A stretch of DNA of 64,000 nt from Streptomyces sp. NRRL F-5135 (GCF_000719775.1 NZ_JOHR01000017.1:62001-126000), one strand, 5' to 3'. Positions 1 through 9,781 are shown, numbered from the stretch's first letter. Program-made: numbers and translations. Notes: generated by a model from the letters alone, not told the origin.

Positions 1-384
1 ACCCCCGGTGGTGGGCTGGAGGGCGACGAGACCCGAGAGGCCGCCGCACTGCGCGAACTGGCGGAGGAGACGGGAATCACAGAGGTCGAGCTGGGGCCCG
101 TTCTGTGGCGGCGGATCTGCTCCTTCCCGTTCGACGGACGGCGCTGGGACCAGGACGAGTGGTACTTCCTGGCACGTACCCGCCAGACGAAGACCTCTCC
201 CGGTGGGCTGACCGAACTGGAGCGGCGCAGCGTCGCGGGTATGCGGTGGTGGACCTCCGCCGAACTCTCCGCGGCGCGTGAGACGGTGTACCCGACCAGG
301 CTCGCCGAGCTGCTGCGCACGTTGCTCGACGAGGGTCCCCCGGACGCCCCGGTGGTCCTCGCTCCCGAAAACGTCCAGGGGTGA
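1..384 (+). CDS. NUDIX hydrolase, 3' part only
   Basis: The frame is open from the first base and stops at TGA 382-384, leaving 127 residues. Near the new N-terminus it carries a full NUDIX box: G-G-L-E-G at the start, then REAAALRELAEETGI, matching Gx5Ex7REUxEExGU. That box binds the metal for hydrolysing a nucleoside diphosphate linked to another group. The substrate cannot be read from this sequence. The upstream part of the gene lies outside the window. The next gene (DUF2469) starts 49 bases downstream on the same strand. Confidence 0.85.
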   Translation, partial: TPGGGLEGDETREAAALRELAEETGITEVELGPVLWRRICSFPFDGRRWDQDEWYFLARTRQTKTSPGGLTELERRSVAGMRWWTSAELSAARETVYPTRLAELLRTLLDEGPPDAPVVLAPENVQG

Positions 385-433
385 GGGAGCCGGGAGCACA
401 ATGGGGGGACGTACGGCTGAAGGGGAACATGCC

Positions 434-742
434 ATGAGCGCCGAGGACCTCGAAAAGTACGAGACCGAGATGGAGCTGAAGCTCTACCGGGAGTACCGAG
501 ACGTCGTCGGGCTGTTCAAATACGTGATCGAGACCGAGCGTCGCTTCTACCTCACCAATGATTACGAGATGCAGGTGCACTCGGTGCAGGGTGAGGTCTT
601 CTTCGAGGTCACGATGGCGGACGCATGGGTCTGGGACATGTACAGGCCGGCCAGGTTCGTCAAGCAAGTCCGGGTCCTCACGTTCAAGGACGTGAATATC
701 GAGGAGCTGAACAAGAGCGATCTCGAACTGCCCGGCGGCTGA
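434..742 (+). CDS. DUF2469 domain protein
   Basis: A 102-residue acidic, soluble protein starting MSAEDLEKYETEMELKLYRE, with no signal peptide or membrane segment. Length and sequence fit the DUF2469 family, which is conserved next to yraN and yifB in actinobacteria; its function is not known. I chose ATG 434 because AAGGGG lies just upstream (about 420-425) and the conserved family start follows it. The longer frame from 278 would overlap the NUDIX gene. The central part is aromatic-rich (ADAWVWDMYRPARF). Confidence 0.85.
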   Translation: MSAEDLEKYETEMELKLYREYRDVVGLFKYVIETERRFYLTNDYEMQVHSVQGEVFFEVTMADAWVWDMYRPARFVKQVRVLTFKDVNIEELNKSDLELPGG

Positions 743-872
743 GGAGCGTCAGCGACGAGTCCGTGATCTCCTCCGGGAGGGTGGCCGACTTATCCACATC
801 GCGTGAGTTGTCCACCAAGATCCACTCATGACGACCGGTCGCGTCAGAGTCGGTGCCGGAGGTGGTGCCGAA

Positions 873-1250
873 ATGAACGCGACGGGGGCGCTGGGGCGGT
901 ACGGCGAGGAGCTGGCGGCCCGACGGCTGGCGGGGGCGGGAATGACCGTCCTGGCCCGCAACTGGCGGTGCGGCAGGACCGGCGAGATCGACATCGTGGC
1001 CCGGGACCGGGACGCCCGGGGCCTGGAGGTGCTGGTCGTCTGCGAGGTGAAGACCCGCAGGGCCGGTTCGTTCGAACATCCCATGGCCGCCGTGACCCGG
1101 CGGAAGGCGGACCGGCTCAGACGGCTCGCCGAGTGCTGGCTGGACCGGCGCGGCGGCCCGCCGCCCGGCGGCGTGCGCATCGATCTGGTCGGGGTCCTGC
1201 TGCCCCGGTACGGCGCGCCGGTGATCGAGCACGCGCGGGGCGTGGCCTGA
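873..1250 (+). CDS. YraN family endonuclease-like protein
   Basis: A 125-residue protein of the YraN/UPF0102 family with a Holliday-junction-resolvase-like fold. Visible motifs are [12 protein letters not shown] at the N-terminus and the restriction-endonuclease-like core GEIDIVARD followed by [12 protein letters not shown], giving the E-x-D and E-x-K positions. I chose ATG 873 because the family normally begins [12 protein letters not shown] and GGAGG lies about 10 bases upstream; ATG 828 would add 15 poorly conserved residues. The stop abuts the start of the next gene (yifB-like), suggesting co-transcription. The cellular role of the family is not settled. Confidence 0.88.
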   Translation: MNATGALGRYGEELAARRLAGAGMTVLARNWRCGRTGEIDIVARDRDARGLEVLVVCEVKTRRAGSFEHPMAAVTRRKADRLRRLAECWLDRRGGPPPGGVRIDLVGVLLPRYGAPVIEHARGVA

Positions 1251-2879
1251 ATGGGATTCGCACGCGCGTGCTCCGTGGCGCTGGTGGGCGTCGAGGGGGT
1301 GGTCGTCGAGGTCCAGGCGGATCTGGAGCCGGGAGTGGCCGCGTTCACCCTGGTGGGCCTGCCGGACAAGAGTCTGGTGGAGAGCCGGGACCGGGTCAGG
1401 GCGGCGGTGGTGAACTCCGGCGCGGAATGGCCGCAGAAGAAGCTCACGGTCGGGCTGAGCCCCGCGTCCGTGCCCAAGGGCGGCAGCGGCTTCGATCTCG
1501 CCGTCGCGTGTGCCGTGCTGGGCGCCGCCGAGCGGGTCGCCCCCGAGGCGATCGCCGATCTGGTGCTGATCGGGGAACTGGGGCTGGACGGGCGGGTCCG
1601 GCCGGTGCGCGGGGTGCTGCCGGCGGTGCTCGCGGCGGCGGAGGCGGGCTACCGCCGGGTGGTGGTCCCCGAGCGGACCGCGGGGGAGGCGTCGCTGGTC
1701 CCCGGGGTGTCCGTCCTCGGGGTACGGAGCCTGCGCCAGCTCATCGCCGTCCTGACCGACGAACCGGTGCCCGAGGAGCCCCCCGACGCGGCCGCGGGAC
1801 GACCGGACCCGATGCCACCGGGGCTGATGGTCGCCGGCGCCGGGGTGGGCACCGGCCCGGCGACCGGCGCCGGGGCGGGCCCGGGCCATCGCCCCGACCT
1901 GGCGGACGTGGCCGGTCAGGCGGCTGCCCGGACGGCCCTGGAGGTGGCCGCCGCGGGCGGACACCACCTCCTGCTCCACGGGCCGCCCGGCGCCGGCAAG
2001 ACGATGCTGGCGGAGCGGCTGCCCGCGGTCCTGCCACCGCTGACTCGCCAGGAGTCCCTCGAGGTCACCGCCGTGCACTCGGTGGCGGGCATCCTGCCCC
2101 CGGGGCAGCCGCTCGTGGACACCGCGCCCTACTGCGCCCCGCACCACTCGGCGACCATGCAGTCCCTCGTGGGCGGCGGGAACGGGCTGCCGAGACCGGG
2201 GGCCGTCTCGCTGGCTCACCGCGGAATCCTCTTTCTGGACGAGGCGCCCGAGTTCTCCGCCCGGGCGCTGGATGCCCTGCGGCAGCCGCTGGAGTCGGGC
2301 CACGTGGTGGTGGCGCGCAGCGCCGGCGTGGTGCGGCTGCCCGCCCGCTTCCTGATGGTGCTGGCCGCCAACCCCTGTCCGTGCGGGCGGCACACGCTGC
2401 ACGGGGCGGGATGCGAGTGCCCGCCCTCGGTGATCCGCCGGTATCAGGCGCGGCTGTCCGGTCCGCTGCTCGACCGGGTGGATCTCAGGGTCGACGTGCG
2501 GCCGGTCGACCGGGCGGACCTGCTGGGGCGGGGCGGGCGGGGCGAGTCCACGGAGACGGTCGCCGCACGGGTCCGCGGGGCGCGTGAACGGTCGGCGGCA
2601 CGCCTGGACGGCACGCCTTGGTCCGTCAACAGCGAGGTACCCGGGCACGAGCTGCGCACGCGCTGGCCGCTGGGCCCCGGCGCGCTCGCGGCGGCCGAGC
2701 GGGACCTGGAACGCGGGCTGCTCACCGCCCGGGGGGTGGACCGGGTGCTCCGGGTGGCCTGGACGGTCGCGGATCTCGCCGGGCACGACCGGCCGACCGT
2801 CCGTGACGTGGCGCTGGCCCTGGAGCTGCGGACGGGGATCGCCCGGGGCGCGACAGCTCTGGCGGGGGAGGCGTCATGA
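1251..2879 (+). CDS. YifB family Mg chelatase-like AAA ATPase (ComM-like)
   Basis: A 542-residue ATPase. The N-terminal ChlI-like domain includes FTLVGLPDKSLVESRDRVR. The AAA core has Walker A GPPGAGKTM (about residue 246), Walker B ILFLDEAPEF, and a C-terminal Mg-chelatase domain with a cysteine cluster around CPCG...CECP. In naturally competent bacteria the relative ComM is a branch-migration helicase; the actinobacterial role is inferred. It starts on the base after the yraN stop and overlaps dprA by four bases (ATGA). With dprA this forms a yraN-yifB-dprA DNA-processing operon. Confidence 0.92.
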   Translation: MGFARACSVALVGVEGVVVEVQADLEPGVAAFTLVGLPDKSLVESRDRVRAAVVNSGAEWPQKKLTVGLSPASVPKGGSGFDLAVACAVLGAAERVAPEAIADLVLIGELGLDGRVRPVRGVLPAVLAAAEAGYRRVVVPERTAGEASLVPGVSVLGVRSLRQLIAVLTDEPVPEEPPDAAAGRPDPMPPGLMVAGAGVGTGPATGAGAGPGHRPDLADVAGQAAARTALEVAAAGGHHLLLHGPPGAGKTMLAERLPAVLPPLTRQESLEVTAVHSVAGILPPGQPLVDTAPYCAPHHSATMQSLVGGGNGLPRPGAVSLAHRGILFLDEAPEFSARALDALRQPLESGHVVVARSAGVVRLPARFLMVLAANPCPCGRHTLHGAGCECPPSVIRRYQARLSGPLLDRVDLRVDVRPVDRADLLGRGGRGESTETVAARVRGARERSAARLDGTPWSVNSEVPGHELRTRWPLGPGALAAAERDLERGLLTARGVDRVLRVAWTVADLAGHDRPTVRDVALALELRTGIARGATALAGEAS

Positions 2880-4081
2880 CGTCCGCAGCGGACCGGACGG
2901 AGCGGCTCGCCCGAGCCGCGCTGACCCGCGTCTTCGAGCCGGGTGACGAGCACGGCGGGCGATGGCTGCGCCGGTTCGGCGCCGTCCGGCTGCTCGCCCT
3001 GCTCACCGCGTCCGGCGAGGGCGGGGGCCGCCCGCAGGACGGCGTCGGCGACCGGCTCACCGAGGACCGGCTCACCGGAGTCGGCGAGCGGCGGCTGCTC
3101 GGCTATCGCGCCCGGGCCGCGACCGTCGCTCCGGAGCGCGACCTGGCTGCGGTGGCCGCGGTCGGCGGCCGGTTCGTGTGCCCCGGCGACCGGGAGTGGC
3201 CCAGTCAGCTCGACGACCTGGGCGAGGCCGCGCCCATCGGGCTCTGGGTGCGGGGCGGGCCGGACCTGCGGATCTGGTCCCTGCGGTCCGTCGCCGTCGT
3301 CGGGGCCCGGGCGTGTACCTCGTACGGGGCACATATGGCGGCGAGCCTCGGTACCGGGCTGGCCGAGCGGGGCTGGGTCGTCACCTCCGGCGCGGCGTTC
3401 GGTGTGGACGGCGCGGCGCACCGTGGGGCGCTGGCGGCGGGCGGTGCCACGGTGGCGGTCCTGGCCTGCGGGGTCGATGTGGTCTATCCGCGAGGTCACG
3501 CCGAGTTGATCGGACGCATCGCCGAACAGGGCCTCGTCGTCGCCGAACTGCCGCCGGGCGCCCATCCCACCCGCAGCAGGTTCGTCCTGCGCAACCGGGT
3601 GATCGCCGCCCTCACCCGGGGGACCGTCGTGGTGGAGGCGGAGTACCGCAGCGGGTCACTGGTGACGGCACGCCGCGCGCAGCGGCTGGGGCGCTTCACG
3701 ATGGGCGTGCCCGGCCCGGCCACCAGTGGTCTCTCGGCCGGCGTGCACGAACTGCTGCGCGGGGAAGGAGTGCTGGTCACGGACGCCGCGGAGGTGGTCG
3801 AGCTGGTGGGTGACATCGGTGATCTCGCGCCGGTAAGGCACGGGCCCCTGCTGCCCAGGGATCTGCTCGACCCGGCCGCCGCGCGGGTGCTGGAGGCGCT
3901 GCCGGCCGGGGCCCCGGGCGGGGTGGCGGACATCGCGCGCGACGCCGGGACGACACCGGACGAGGCGCTCGCCACGTTGTACGAACTCCACTCGTTGGGG
4001 TTCGTCGAGCGGCGCGGCGAAGGGTGGCGGATCACCGCGCCGACGGCAGTGCCCGACACGGCACGGCGAGGCGGTACTTGA
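2876..4081 (+). CDS. dprA: DNA-processing protein DprA
   Basis: A 401-residue DprA/Smf protein, which binds single-stranded DNA and loads RecA onto it. The Rossmann core is clear: VAVVGARACTSYG, then GWVVTSGAAFGVDGAAHRGA, and later VVVEAEYRSGSLVTARRA. A C-terminal winged-helix (DprA_WH) segment runs from roughly residue 320 (ARVLEALPAGAPGGVADIA). It is longer than the roughly 300-residue core of non-actinobacterial homologues because of an N-terminal helical extension. The ATG overlaps the yifB stop, indicating translational coupling. Confidence 0.93.
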   Translation: MTSAADRTERLARAALTRVFEPGDEHGGRWLRRFGAVRLLALLTASGEGGGRPQDGVGDRLTEDRLTGVGERRLLGYRARAATVAPERDLAAVAAVGGRFVCPGDREWPSQLDDLGEAAPIGLWVRGGPDLRIWSLRSVAVVGARACTSYGAHMAASLGTGLAERGWVVTSGAAFGVDGAAHRGALAAGGATVAVLACGVDVVYPRGHAELIGRIAEQGLVVAELPPGAHPTRSRFVLRNRVIAALTRGTVVVEAEYRSGSLVTARRAQRLGRFTMGVPGPATSGLSAGVHELLRGEGVLVTDAAEVVELVGDIGDLAPVRHGPLLPRDLLDPAAARVLEALPAGAPGGVADIARDAGTTPDEALATLYELHSLGFVERRGEGWRITAPTAVPDTARRGGT

Positions 4082-4333
4082 CCTCGAGCATTCGGGTGAA
4101 AGGGTGATGCGGGTGCCCCGCGTGCCCGGGCCGGTGATCCCCGGGGGCCCGCGCGAGCGGTGCCACCCCCCGGTCACGCGGTGCGGACGGTGGTGCCGGC
4201 GCGGGCGGGCGCGGTCGGATCTCCCTCGCGTACCGCGACCGTGCAGTCACGCTACGCTCACCTGCATTCCGGCCCAGACAGACAGCTTCCCGCAGTTTCC
4301 CGCACTTCACGGCAGAACGGCTCAAGGCAACGC

Positions 4334-5170
4334 ATGCCCCAGCACACCTCCGGGTCCGACCGCGCGGCAGTGCCCCCCGCCGCCCGGGGCACCGTGCGAC
4401 CGCCCGCGCCCTCGTCGCTCGACGAGCTGTGGCGGTCCTACAAGGCAACGGGCGACGAGCGGCTGCGCGAGCAGCTGATCCTGCACTACTCACCGCTGGT
4501 GAAGTACGTCGCGGGCCGGGTGAGCGTGGGGCTGCCGTCCAATGTCGAGCAGGCGGACTTCGTCTCCTCCGGCGTCTTCGGGCTGATCGACGCGATCGAG
4601 AAGTTCGACATCGACAGATCGATCAAGTTCGAGACCTACGCGATCACCCGGATCCGGGGCGCGATGATCGACGAACTGAGGGCGCTGGACTGGATCCCCC
4701 GCTCGGTACGGCAGAAGGCGCGCGCGGTCGAGCGCGCCTACGCCACGCTGGAGGCACAGCTGCGGCGCACGCCCACCGAGGCCGAGGTCGCCGCGGAGAT
4801 GGGGATCATGCTGGAGGAGCTGCACGCGGTTTTCAGCCAGCTCTCGCTGGCGAACGTGGTGGCGCTGGAGGAACTGCTGCACGTCGGCGGCGAGGGCGGC
4901 GACCGGCTCAGTCTGATGGACACCCTGGAGGACACCGCGGCCGACGACCCCGTGGAGGTCGCGGAGGACCGCGAGCTGAGACGGCTGCTGGCGGGCGCGA
5001 TCAACACGCTGCCCGACCGTGAGAAGACCGTCGTCACGCTCTACTACTACGAGGGACTGACCCTCGCCGAGATCGGCCATGTCCTCGGGGTGACCGAGAG
5101 CCGGGTCAGCCAGATCCACACCAAGTCCGTGCTCCAACTCCGGGCCAAACTGGCCGACGTCGGCCACTGA
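4334..5170 (+). CDS. whiG: RNA polymerase sigma factor WhiG
   Basis: A 278-residue FliA-type sigma factor. Region 2 is seen in [20 protein letters not shown] and [19 protein letters not shown]; region 3 follows [17 protein letters not shown]; region 4 ends [20 protein letters not shown]. The N-terminus [12 protein letters not shown] matches WhiG as I know it from Streptomyces, where it commits aerial hyphae to sporulation. ATG 4334 gives the expected length of about 280 residues. It has its own 252-base upstream region after dprA, so it is probably transcribed independently. WhiG is normally held inactive by RsiG with c-di-GMP; no anti-sigma gene is adjacent. Confidence 0.96.
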   Translation: MPQHTSGSDRAAVPPAARGTVRPPAPSSLDELWRSYKATGDERLREQLILHYSPLVKYVAGRVSVGLPSNVEQADFVSSGVFGLIDAIEKFDIDRSIKFETYAITRIRGAMIDELRALDWIPRSVRQKARAVERAYATLEAQLRRTPTEAEVAAEMGIMLEELHAVFSQLSLANVVALEELLHVGGEGGDRLSLMDTLEDTAADDPVEVAEDRELRRLLAGAINTLPDREKTVVTLYYYEGLTLAEIGHVLGVTESRVSQIHTKSVLQLRAKLADVGH

Positions 5171-5188
5171 CGCTCTGCCACGGATCCC

Positions 5189-6679
5189 TCACCGTAGAGT
5201 GGAGGGCGTGCCAAGGATTCGAGCGGCCTCGGTGGCCGAGCACCGGACGATGCAGCGCGGCGCCCTGCTGGACGCCGCACGCTCCCTCCTCTCCGAAGGC
5301 GGCACGGAAGCGCTGACCTTCCCCGCGCTCGCCGAGCGCACCGGACTCGCCAGATCCTCGGTGTACGAGTACTTCCGCTCGCGCGCCGCCGTGGTCGAGG
5401 AGCTGTGTGCCGTCGACTTCCCGGTCTGGGCCGCGGAGGTCGAGGCCGCGATGGCACGCGTGGACTCCCCCGAGGCGAAGATCGAGGCGTATGTGCGCCG
5501 GCAGCTGGCGCTGGTCGGTGACCGCCGGCACCGCGCGGTCGTCGCCATCTCCGCGAGCGAGCTGGACGCCGCCGCCCGGGAGAAGATCCGGGCGGCGCAC
5601 GGCGGGCTGATCGCGCTGATCGTGGAGGCACTCGGCCACCTGGGCCACGAGCAGCCCCGGCTCACGGCGATGTTGCTCCAGGGCGTGGTGGACGCCGCTG
5701 TCCGGCGCACGGAACTCGGCGTGGCGGAGACCGCCCAGGAGATCGCCGACGCGGCGGTCGCGATGGCCCTGCGGGGCGTCCGGGGCTGACCCCGCGCGGG
5801 CTGTCGCGCGTACGCGGCCGGGCCGTGCGGCACCCCCACCCCCGGTGTGCCGCCGTACGCGGCAGCCGCGTACGGCACCATTCCGTACGGCACCATTCCG
5901 TACGGTGCCGGCGCGCAAGGCGCCGCGACGTACGTCGCCCACGCGCGCGGTGTCCCGCCGAACCCCCCGGCTCCCACGGCGAGGGGCGGGCTTCCGTGCA
6001 GTGGCAGCAGCCGGGACGGGGGCCTGCGGAGCAGCCCGGGCGGGAGCAGGGACAGCGGGTTCAGGTACGTCTCGCCCCGTCGCAGGCCCCAGTGCAGACA
6101 CCCCGTCGAGCAGTGGTCGCGCGGGCCCGGCGCCAGCGTGGCCACGACCTGACCCGCGCTCACCTCCTCGCCCTCCGCCACGAGCGGCTCCACCGGCTCG
6201 TACGTGATCCGCAGCGGACCGCCGCGCACGCCGGGCATGCCTCGTGAGCCCCGTGGGCCCGGCGCGGACAGGGCGATCGACAGCACCCCCCGCCCCGCGA
6301 CCCGGCCCGCGTGGAACACCCGGCCCGACGCCGCGGCCCGTACCGGATCGCCCGGGGCGGCGGCCAGGTCCACACCGCGGTGGCCCGCCCCGTACGCCGA
6401 CAGCGGTGGCTCCCAGCCGCGCAGCACCGTCGGCCGGGAGCCCACCGGCCATGCCCGGCCCTCGGCCGTCCCGGCCGCCGCCCCGGCCCCCGAGGCCCGC
6501 GCCCGGGCCGGTTCCGGCAGCGCCAGTACGAGGATCGGCAGGAGAACCAGCACGAGCGTCGGCGCGAGCCGGCGGACCGTGCCCGGGAACCGGCGCGGCG
6601 GGTGGAGGCGCGGCGGGTGGAGGCGCGGCGGGTGGAGGCGGCGGGCGGGGCGGGAAGCGGCGGTACGGTCGGTCGTCAT
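5189..6679 (-). CDS. M23 family metallopeptidase with run-on C-terminus
   Basis: ATG 6679 opens a secreted LytM-type peptidase: a basic proline-rich N-terminus with a tandem RLHPP repeat, a hydrophobic segment LVLVLLPILVLALP, then the peptidase. The zinc ligands are visible as GHRGVDLAA (H...D) and CLHWGLRRG (the HxH position, here HWG). Conserved sequence ends at about 5990 after YLNPLSLLPP, but no stop follows. The frame continues some 270 codons, through a PYGMVPYGMVPY repeat, antisense across the whole TetR gene. The tail is either a natural stop loss or a frame error; the real product may be about 230 residues. Role: cell-wall peptide cleavage, inferred from family. Confidence 0.7.
   Translation of the reverse strand: MTTDRTAASRPARRLHPPRLHPPRLHPPRRFPGTVRRLAPTLVLVLLPILVLALPEPARARASGAGAAAGTAEGRAWPVGSRPTVLRGWEPPLSAYGAGHRGVDLAAAPGDPVRAAASGRVFHAGRVAGRGVLSIALSAPGPRGSRGMPGVRGGPLRITYEPVEPLVAEGEEVSAGQVVATLAPGPRDHCSTGCLHWGLRRGETYLNPLSLLPPGLLRRPPSRLLPLHGSPPLAVGAGGFGGTPRAWATYVAAPCAPAPYGMVPYGMVPYAAAAYGGTPGVGVPHGPAAYARQPARGQPRTPRRAIATAASAISWAVSATPSSVRRTAASTTPWSNIAVSRGCSWPRWPSASTISAISPPCAARIFSRAAASSSLAEMATTARCRRSPTSASCRRTYASIFASGESTRAIAASTSAAQTGKSTAHSSSTTAARERKYSYTEDLASPVRSASAGKVSASVPPSERRERAASSRAPRCIVRCSATEAARILGTPSTLR
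5208..5789 (+). CDS. TetR/AcrR family transcriptional regulator
   Basis: A 193-residue regulator with an N-terminal TetR helix-turn-helix (LTFPALAERTGLARSSVYEYF) and a helical ligand domain behind it. I chose GTG 5208 because a TAGAGT hexamer at 5195-5200 would place transcription almost on that codon, fitting a leaderless mRNA; GTG 5199 is the alternative. Target genes are unknown. The gene lies entirely antisense to the run-on part of the M23 peptidase frame, which is unusual. It is conserved just downstream of whiG in Streptomyces. Confidence 0.85.
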   Translation: MPRIRAASVAEHRTMQRGALLDAARSLLSEGGTEALTFPALAERTGLARSSVYEYFRSRAAVVEELCAVDFPVWAAEVEAAMARVDSPEAKIEAYVRRQLALVGDRRHRAVVAISASELDAAAREKIRAAHGGLIALIVEALGHLGHEQPRLTAMLLQGVVDAAVRRTELGVAETAQEIADAAVAMALRGVRG

Positions 6680-6956
6680 GCGCTCACCGTGCCGCGTGAC
6701 GCCCGGACCGCGCTGATCATGGTCCGGATCTGTGGACTACTGACGGGTTGTGGACATCGCCGTCACCCGTGGGTGCGAAGGTCCCGTACACTTCATGTGG
6801 CGATCCGGGTCACCGGGTCGACTTCGCACGCCCCGCCATCGGCCCCTTCGAGCCGATGCTCGCGCCTCTCGGTCCTCCGCGGCACGGCGCACCGGGGCGT
6901 CAGGCGCGACTGCCGTCCGGCGGACGCGACAACCGAGTACCTCAAGGAGTACGGCC
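6680..6956. promoter_or_regulatory. rpsB: rpsB upstream region
   Basis: This 277-base gap separates the divergent M23 peptidase and rpsB. A TACACT hexamer at 6787-6792 fits an actinobacterial -10, about 165 bases before the rpsB start, leaving a long leader. I see no clear -35 match and no hairpin strong enough to name. A long leader would fit the S2-type autoregulation known for rpsB mRNA, but that is inference. Confidence 0.3.
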
Positions 6957-7862
6957 ATGGCCGTCGTCACGATGCGGGAGCTGCTGGAGAGCGGCGTCCA
7001 CTTCGGTCACCAGACCCGTCGCTGGAACCCGAAGATGAAGCGCTTCATCTTCACCGAGCGCAACGGCATCTACATCATCGACCTGCTCCAGTCGCTGTCG
7101 TACATCGACCGCGCCTACGAGTTCGTCAAGGAGACCGTCGCCCACGGCGGCTCCATCATGTTCGTCGGCACGAAGAAGCAGGCCCAGGAGGCCATCGCCG
7201 AGCAGGCGACGCGCGTCGGCATGCCCTACGTCAACCAGCGCTGGCTGGGCGGCATGCTCACCAACTTCTCCACCGTCTACAAGCGCCTCCAGCGCCTGAA
7301 GGAACTCGAGCAGATCGACTTCGAGGACGTGGCCGCCTCCGGCCTCACCAAGAAGGAGCTCCTGGTTCTCTCCCGCGAGAAGGCCAAGCTGGAGAAGACC
7401 CTTGGTGGTATCCGCGAGATGCAGAAGGTGCCCAGCGCCGTCTGGATCGTCGACACCAAGAAGGAGCACATCGCCGTCGGTGAGGCGCGCAAGCTCCACA
7501 TCCCGGTCGTCGCGATCCTCGACACCAACTGCGACCCCGACGAGGTCGACTACAAGATCCCGGGCAACGACGACGCGATCCGCTCCGTCACCCTGCTCAC
7601 CCGCGTGATCGCCGACGCCGTCGCCGAGGGCCTCATCGCCCGTTCCGGCGTCGCCACCGGTGATTCGAAGCCGGGCGAGAAGGCGGCCGGCGAGCCCCTC
7701 GCCGAGTGGGAGCGCGACCTGCTCGAGGGTGAGAAGAAGGACGGCGCCGACAAGCCCGCCGAGGCCCAGGCCGACGTCCAGACCTCCGCCGAGACGGAGA
7801 AGGCCGCCGACGCCGAGCAGGCCGCCGCCCCGGCCGCCGCGGCGGACGCCGAGCAGGGCTGA
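6957..7862 (+). CDS. rpsB: 30S ribosomal protein S2
   Basis: A 301-residue S2 beginning [20 protein letters not shown], with the S2 signature regions [20 protein letters not shown] and [20 protein letters not shown]. It assembles late into the 30S head-platform junction. The C-terminus has an acidic, alanine-rich tail of about 50 residues ([18 protein letters not shown]) common in actinobacteria. ATG 6957 is set by AAGGAG about 10 bases upstream; the longer frame from 6750 lacks homology. A 13-bp hairpin separates it from tsf, so tsf may be expressed partly by read-through. Confidence 0.97.
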   Translation: MAVVTMRELLESGVHFGHQTRRWNPKMKRFIFTERNGIYIIDLLQSLSYIDRAYEFVKETVAHGGSIMFVGTKKQAQEAIAEQATRVGMPYVNQRWLGGMLTNFSTVYKRLQRLKELEQIDFEDVAASGLTKKELLVLSREKAKLEKTLGGIREMQKVPSAVWIVDTKKEHIAVGEARKLHIPVVAILDTNCDPDEVDYKIPGNDDAIRSVTLLTRVIADAVAEGLIARSGVATGDSKPGEKAAGEPLAEWERDLLEGEKKDGADKPAEAQADVQTSAETEKAADAEQAAAPAAAADAEQG

Positions 7863-7882
7863 CCTTCCCGGATTCCGTGGTC

Positions 7883-7913
7883 GACGGCGGGGGCCCCGGC
7901 GGCCCCCGCCGTC
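7883..7913 (+). terminator. rpsB-tsf intergenic hairpin
   Basis: A perfect 13-bp inverted repeat (arms 7883-7895 and 7901-7913, loop of 5) lies 20 bases after rpsB and 39 before tsf. It has no U-run. It could be a partial terminator or processing site that sets the S2 to EF-Ts ratio. Confidence 0.6.
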
Positions 7914-7952
7914 CAGCCGTATCTTTCAGACTTCGAGAGAGAATTACAGATC

Positions 7953-8789
7953 ATGGCGAACTACACCGCCGCTGACGTCAAGAAGCTCCGTGAGCTCACC
8001 GGCGCCGGCATGATGGACTGCAAGAAGGCGCTGGACGAGGCCGAGGGCAACGTCGACAAGGCCGTCGAGCTGCTGCGCGTCAAGGGCCAGAAGGGCGTCG
8101 CCAAGCGCGAGGGCCGCTCGGCCGAGAACGGCGCCGTCGTCTCCCTCATCGCCGACGACAACTCCTCCGGCGTGCTGCTGGAGCTGAAGTGCGAGACGGA
8201 CTTCGTCGCCAAGGGCGAGAAGTTCCAGGCCGTGGCGAACAAGCTCGCCGCCCACGTCGCCGAGACCTCCCCGGCCGACCTCCAGACGCTGCTCGCGTCG
8301 GAGATCGAGGGCGGCAAGACCGTCCAGGCGTACGTGGACGAGGCCAACGCCAACCTGGGCGAGAAGATCGTCCTGGACCGCTTCACGCAGTTCACCGGCG
8401 GTTACGTGGCCGCCTACATGCACCGCACGATGCCCGACCTCCCGCCGCAGGTCGGCGTTCTCGTCCAGCTGGACAAGGAGAACGCCGAGGTCGCCAAGGA
8501 CGTCGCGCAGCACATCGCCGCCTTCGCGCCCAAGTACCTCAGCCGCGACGAGGTCCCGGCCGAGACGGTGGAGAACGAGCGCCGGGTCGCCGAGGCGACC
8601 TCCCGCGAGGAGGGCAAGCCCGAGGCGGCCCTGCCCAAGATCGTCGAGGGTCGGGTCAACGGCTTCTTCAAGGACGTCGTCGTCACCGAGCAGCCCTTCG
8701 CCAAGGACAACAAGAAGTCCGTCCAGAAGATCCTGGACGAGGCCGGTGTCGCCCTGACCGGCTTCTCCCGGATCAAGGTCGGCGTCTGA
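7953..8789 (+). CDS. tsf: Elongation factor Ts
   Basis: A 278-residue EF-Ts, the nucleotide-exchange factor that removes GDP from EF-Tu. The N-terminal UBA-like domain ([20 protein letters not shown]) and the core motif [14 protein letters not shown] are both present. ATG 7953 follows GAGAGAGAA. The order rpsB-tsf-pyrH-frr-cdsA is the classical bacterial arrangement. Codon use is strongly biased to C-ending codons, as expected for a highly expressed gene. Confidence 0.97.
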   Translation: MANYTAADVKKLRELTGAGMMDCKKALDEAEGNVDKAVELLRVKGQKGVAKREGRSAENGAVVSLIADDNSSGVLLELKCETDFVAKGEKFQAVANKLAAHVAETSPADLQTLLASEIEGGKTVQAYVDEANANLGEKIVLDRFTQFTGGYVAAYMHRTMPDLPPQVGVLVQLDKENAEVAKDVAQHIAAFAPKYLSRDEVPAETVENERRVAEATSREEGKPEAALPKIVEGRVNGFFKDVVVTEQPFAKDNKKSVQKILDEAGVALTGFSRIKVGV

Positions 8790-8898
8790 GGCTGTACGCG
8801 ATCAACCGAAGACCCCGATAGGGTCTGACGCAGCCGCCCGCGTGTGCCCGCCGGCACACCTTCGCCGACGCGGCCGGGCGGCCGCAGATCTGACGAGG

Positions 8899-8944
8899 AG
8901 GCCATTGCCGCGAGAGGGAACCGCAAGGACCCGGGCAATGGCCT
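8899..8944 (+). terminator. Terminator-like hairpin before pyrH
   Basis: A perfect 11-bp inverted repeat (AGGCCATTGCC at 8899-8909 and its complement at 8934-8944) is followed by TCTTC. It lies 109 bases after tsf and 28 before pyrH. It probably ends the rpsB-tsf transcript, or attenuates entry into pyrH. Confidence 0.6.
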
Positions 8945-8971
8945 TCTTCGTATGCGCACGAGGAGATCTCC

Positions 8972-9781
8972 ATGGAACAGGCCGACACGAGCGGCGACGG
9001 CAACAACAGCGACCAGGGCACGCCGGGCCACGAGGACGCGGCGCGCGGCGGCCGCAAGAAGCCCCGCCGCTTCATGCTGAAGCTGTCCGGTGAGGCGTTC
9101 GCCGGCCGGGGCGCGCTCGGCGTCGACCCCGACGTCGTCCACGCCATCGCCCGCGAGATCGCCGCCGTCGTCCGGGACGGCGCACAGATCGCGGTCGTCA
9201 TCGGCGGCGGCAACTTCTTCCGCGGTGCGGAACTCCAGCAGCGCGGTATGGACCGGGCCCGCTCCGACTACATGGGCATGCTCGGTACGGTCATGAACTG
9301 TCTGGCGCTCCAGGACTTCCTGGAGAAGGAGGGCGTCGACTGCCGGGTGCAGACCGCCATCACGATGGGCCAGGTCGCCGAGCCCTACATTCCGCTGCGC
9401 GCCGTGCGCCACCTGGAGAAGGGGCGCGTCGTCATTTTCGGCGCGGGCATGGGCATGCCGTACTTCTCCACCGACACCACCGCCGCCCAGCGTGCCCTGG
9501 AGATCGATGCCCAGGCCCTGCTGATGGGTAAGAACGGGGTGGACGGGGTGTACGACTCCGACCCCAAGACGAACCCGGGAGCGGTCAAGTTCGACGCCCT
9601 GGAGTACAGCGAGGTGATCGCCGGTGATCTGCGCGTCGCCGACATGACCGCGATCACCCTGTGCCAGGACAACAAACTGCCGATCCTCGTCTTCGAATTG
9701 CTGACCGAAGGCAATATCGCGCGTGCGGTCAATGGTGAGAAGATCGGCACGCTCGTGAGCGACCAGGGCACCCGGGACTGA
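8972..9781 (+). CDS. pyrH: UMP kinase
   Basis: A 269-residue UMP kinase of the amino-acid-kinase fold, converting UMP to UDP. Motifs: [12 protein letters not shown] (phosphate-binding lysine), [30 protein letters not shown] and the late [17 protein letters not shown]. An N-terminal extension of about 30 polar residues precedes the conserved core, so a later start is possible, but ATG 8972 has a good GAGGAG site and no rival. It lies between tsf and frr, on the same strand. Confidence 0.96.
   Translation: MEQADTSGDGNNSDQGTPGHEDAARGGRKKPRRFMLKLSGEAFAGRGALGVDPDVVHAIAREIAAVVRDGAQIAVVIGGGNFFRGAELQQRGMDRARSDYMGMLGTVMNCLALQDFLEKEGVDCRVQTAITMGQVAEPYIPLRAVRHLEKGRVVIFGAGMGMPYFSTDTTAAQRALEIDAQALLMGKNGVDGVYDSDPKTNPGAVKFDALEYSEVIAGDLRVADMTAITLCQDNKLPILVFELLTEGNIARAVNGEKIGTLVSDQGTRD

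Noticed and set aside
684..2786. 700-codon frame antisense to yraN and yifB
   Set aside because: Shadow of conserved genes with no recognisable motif.
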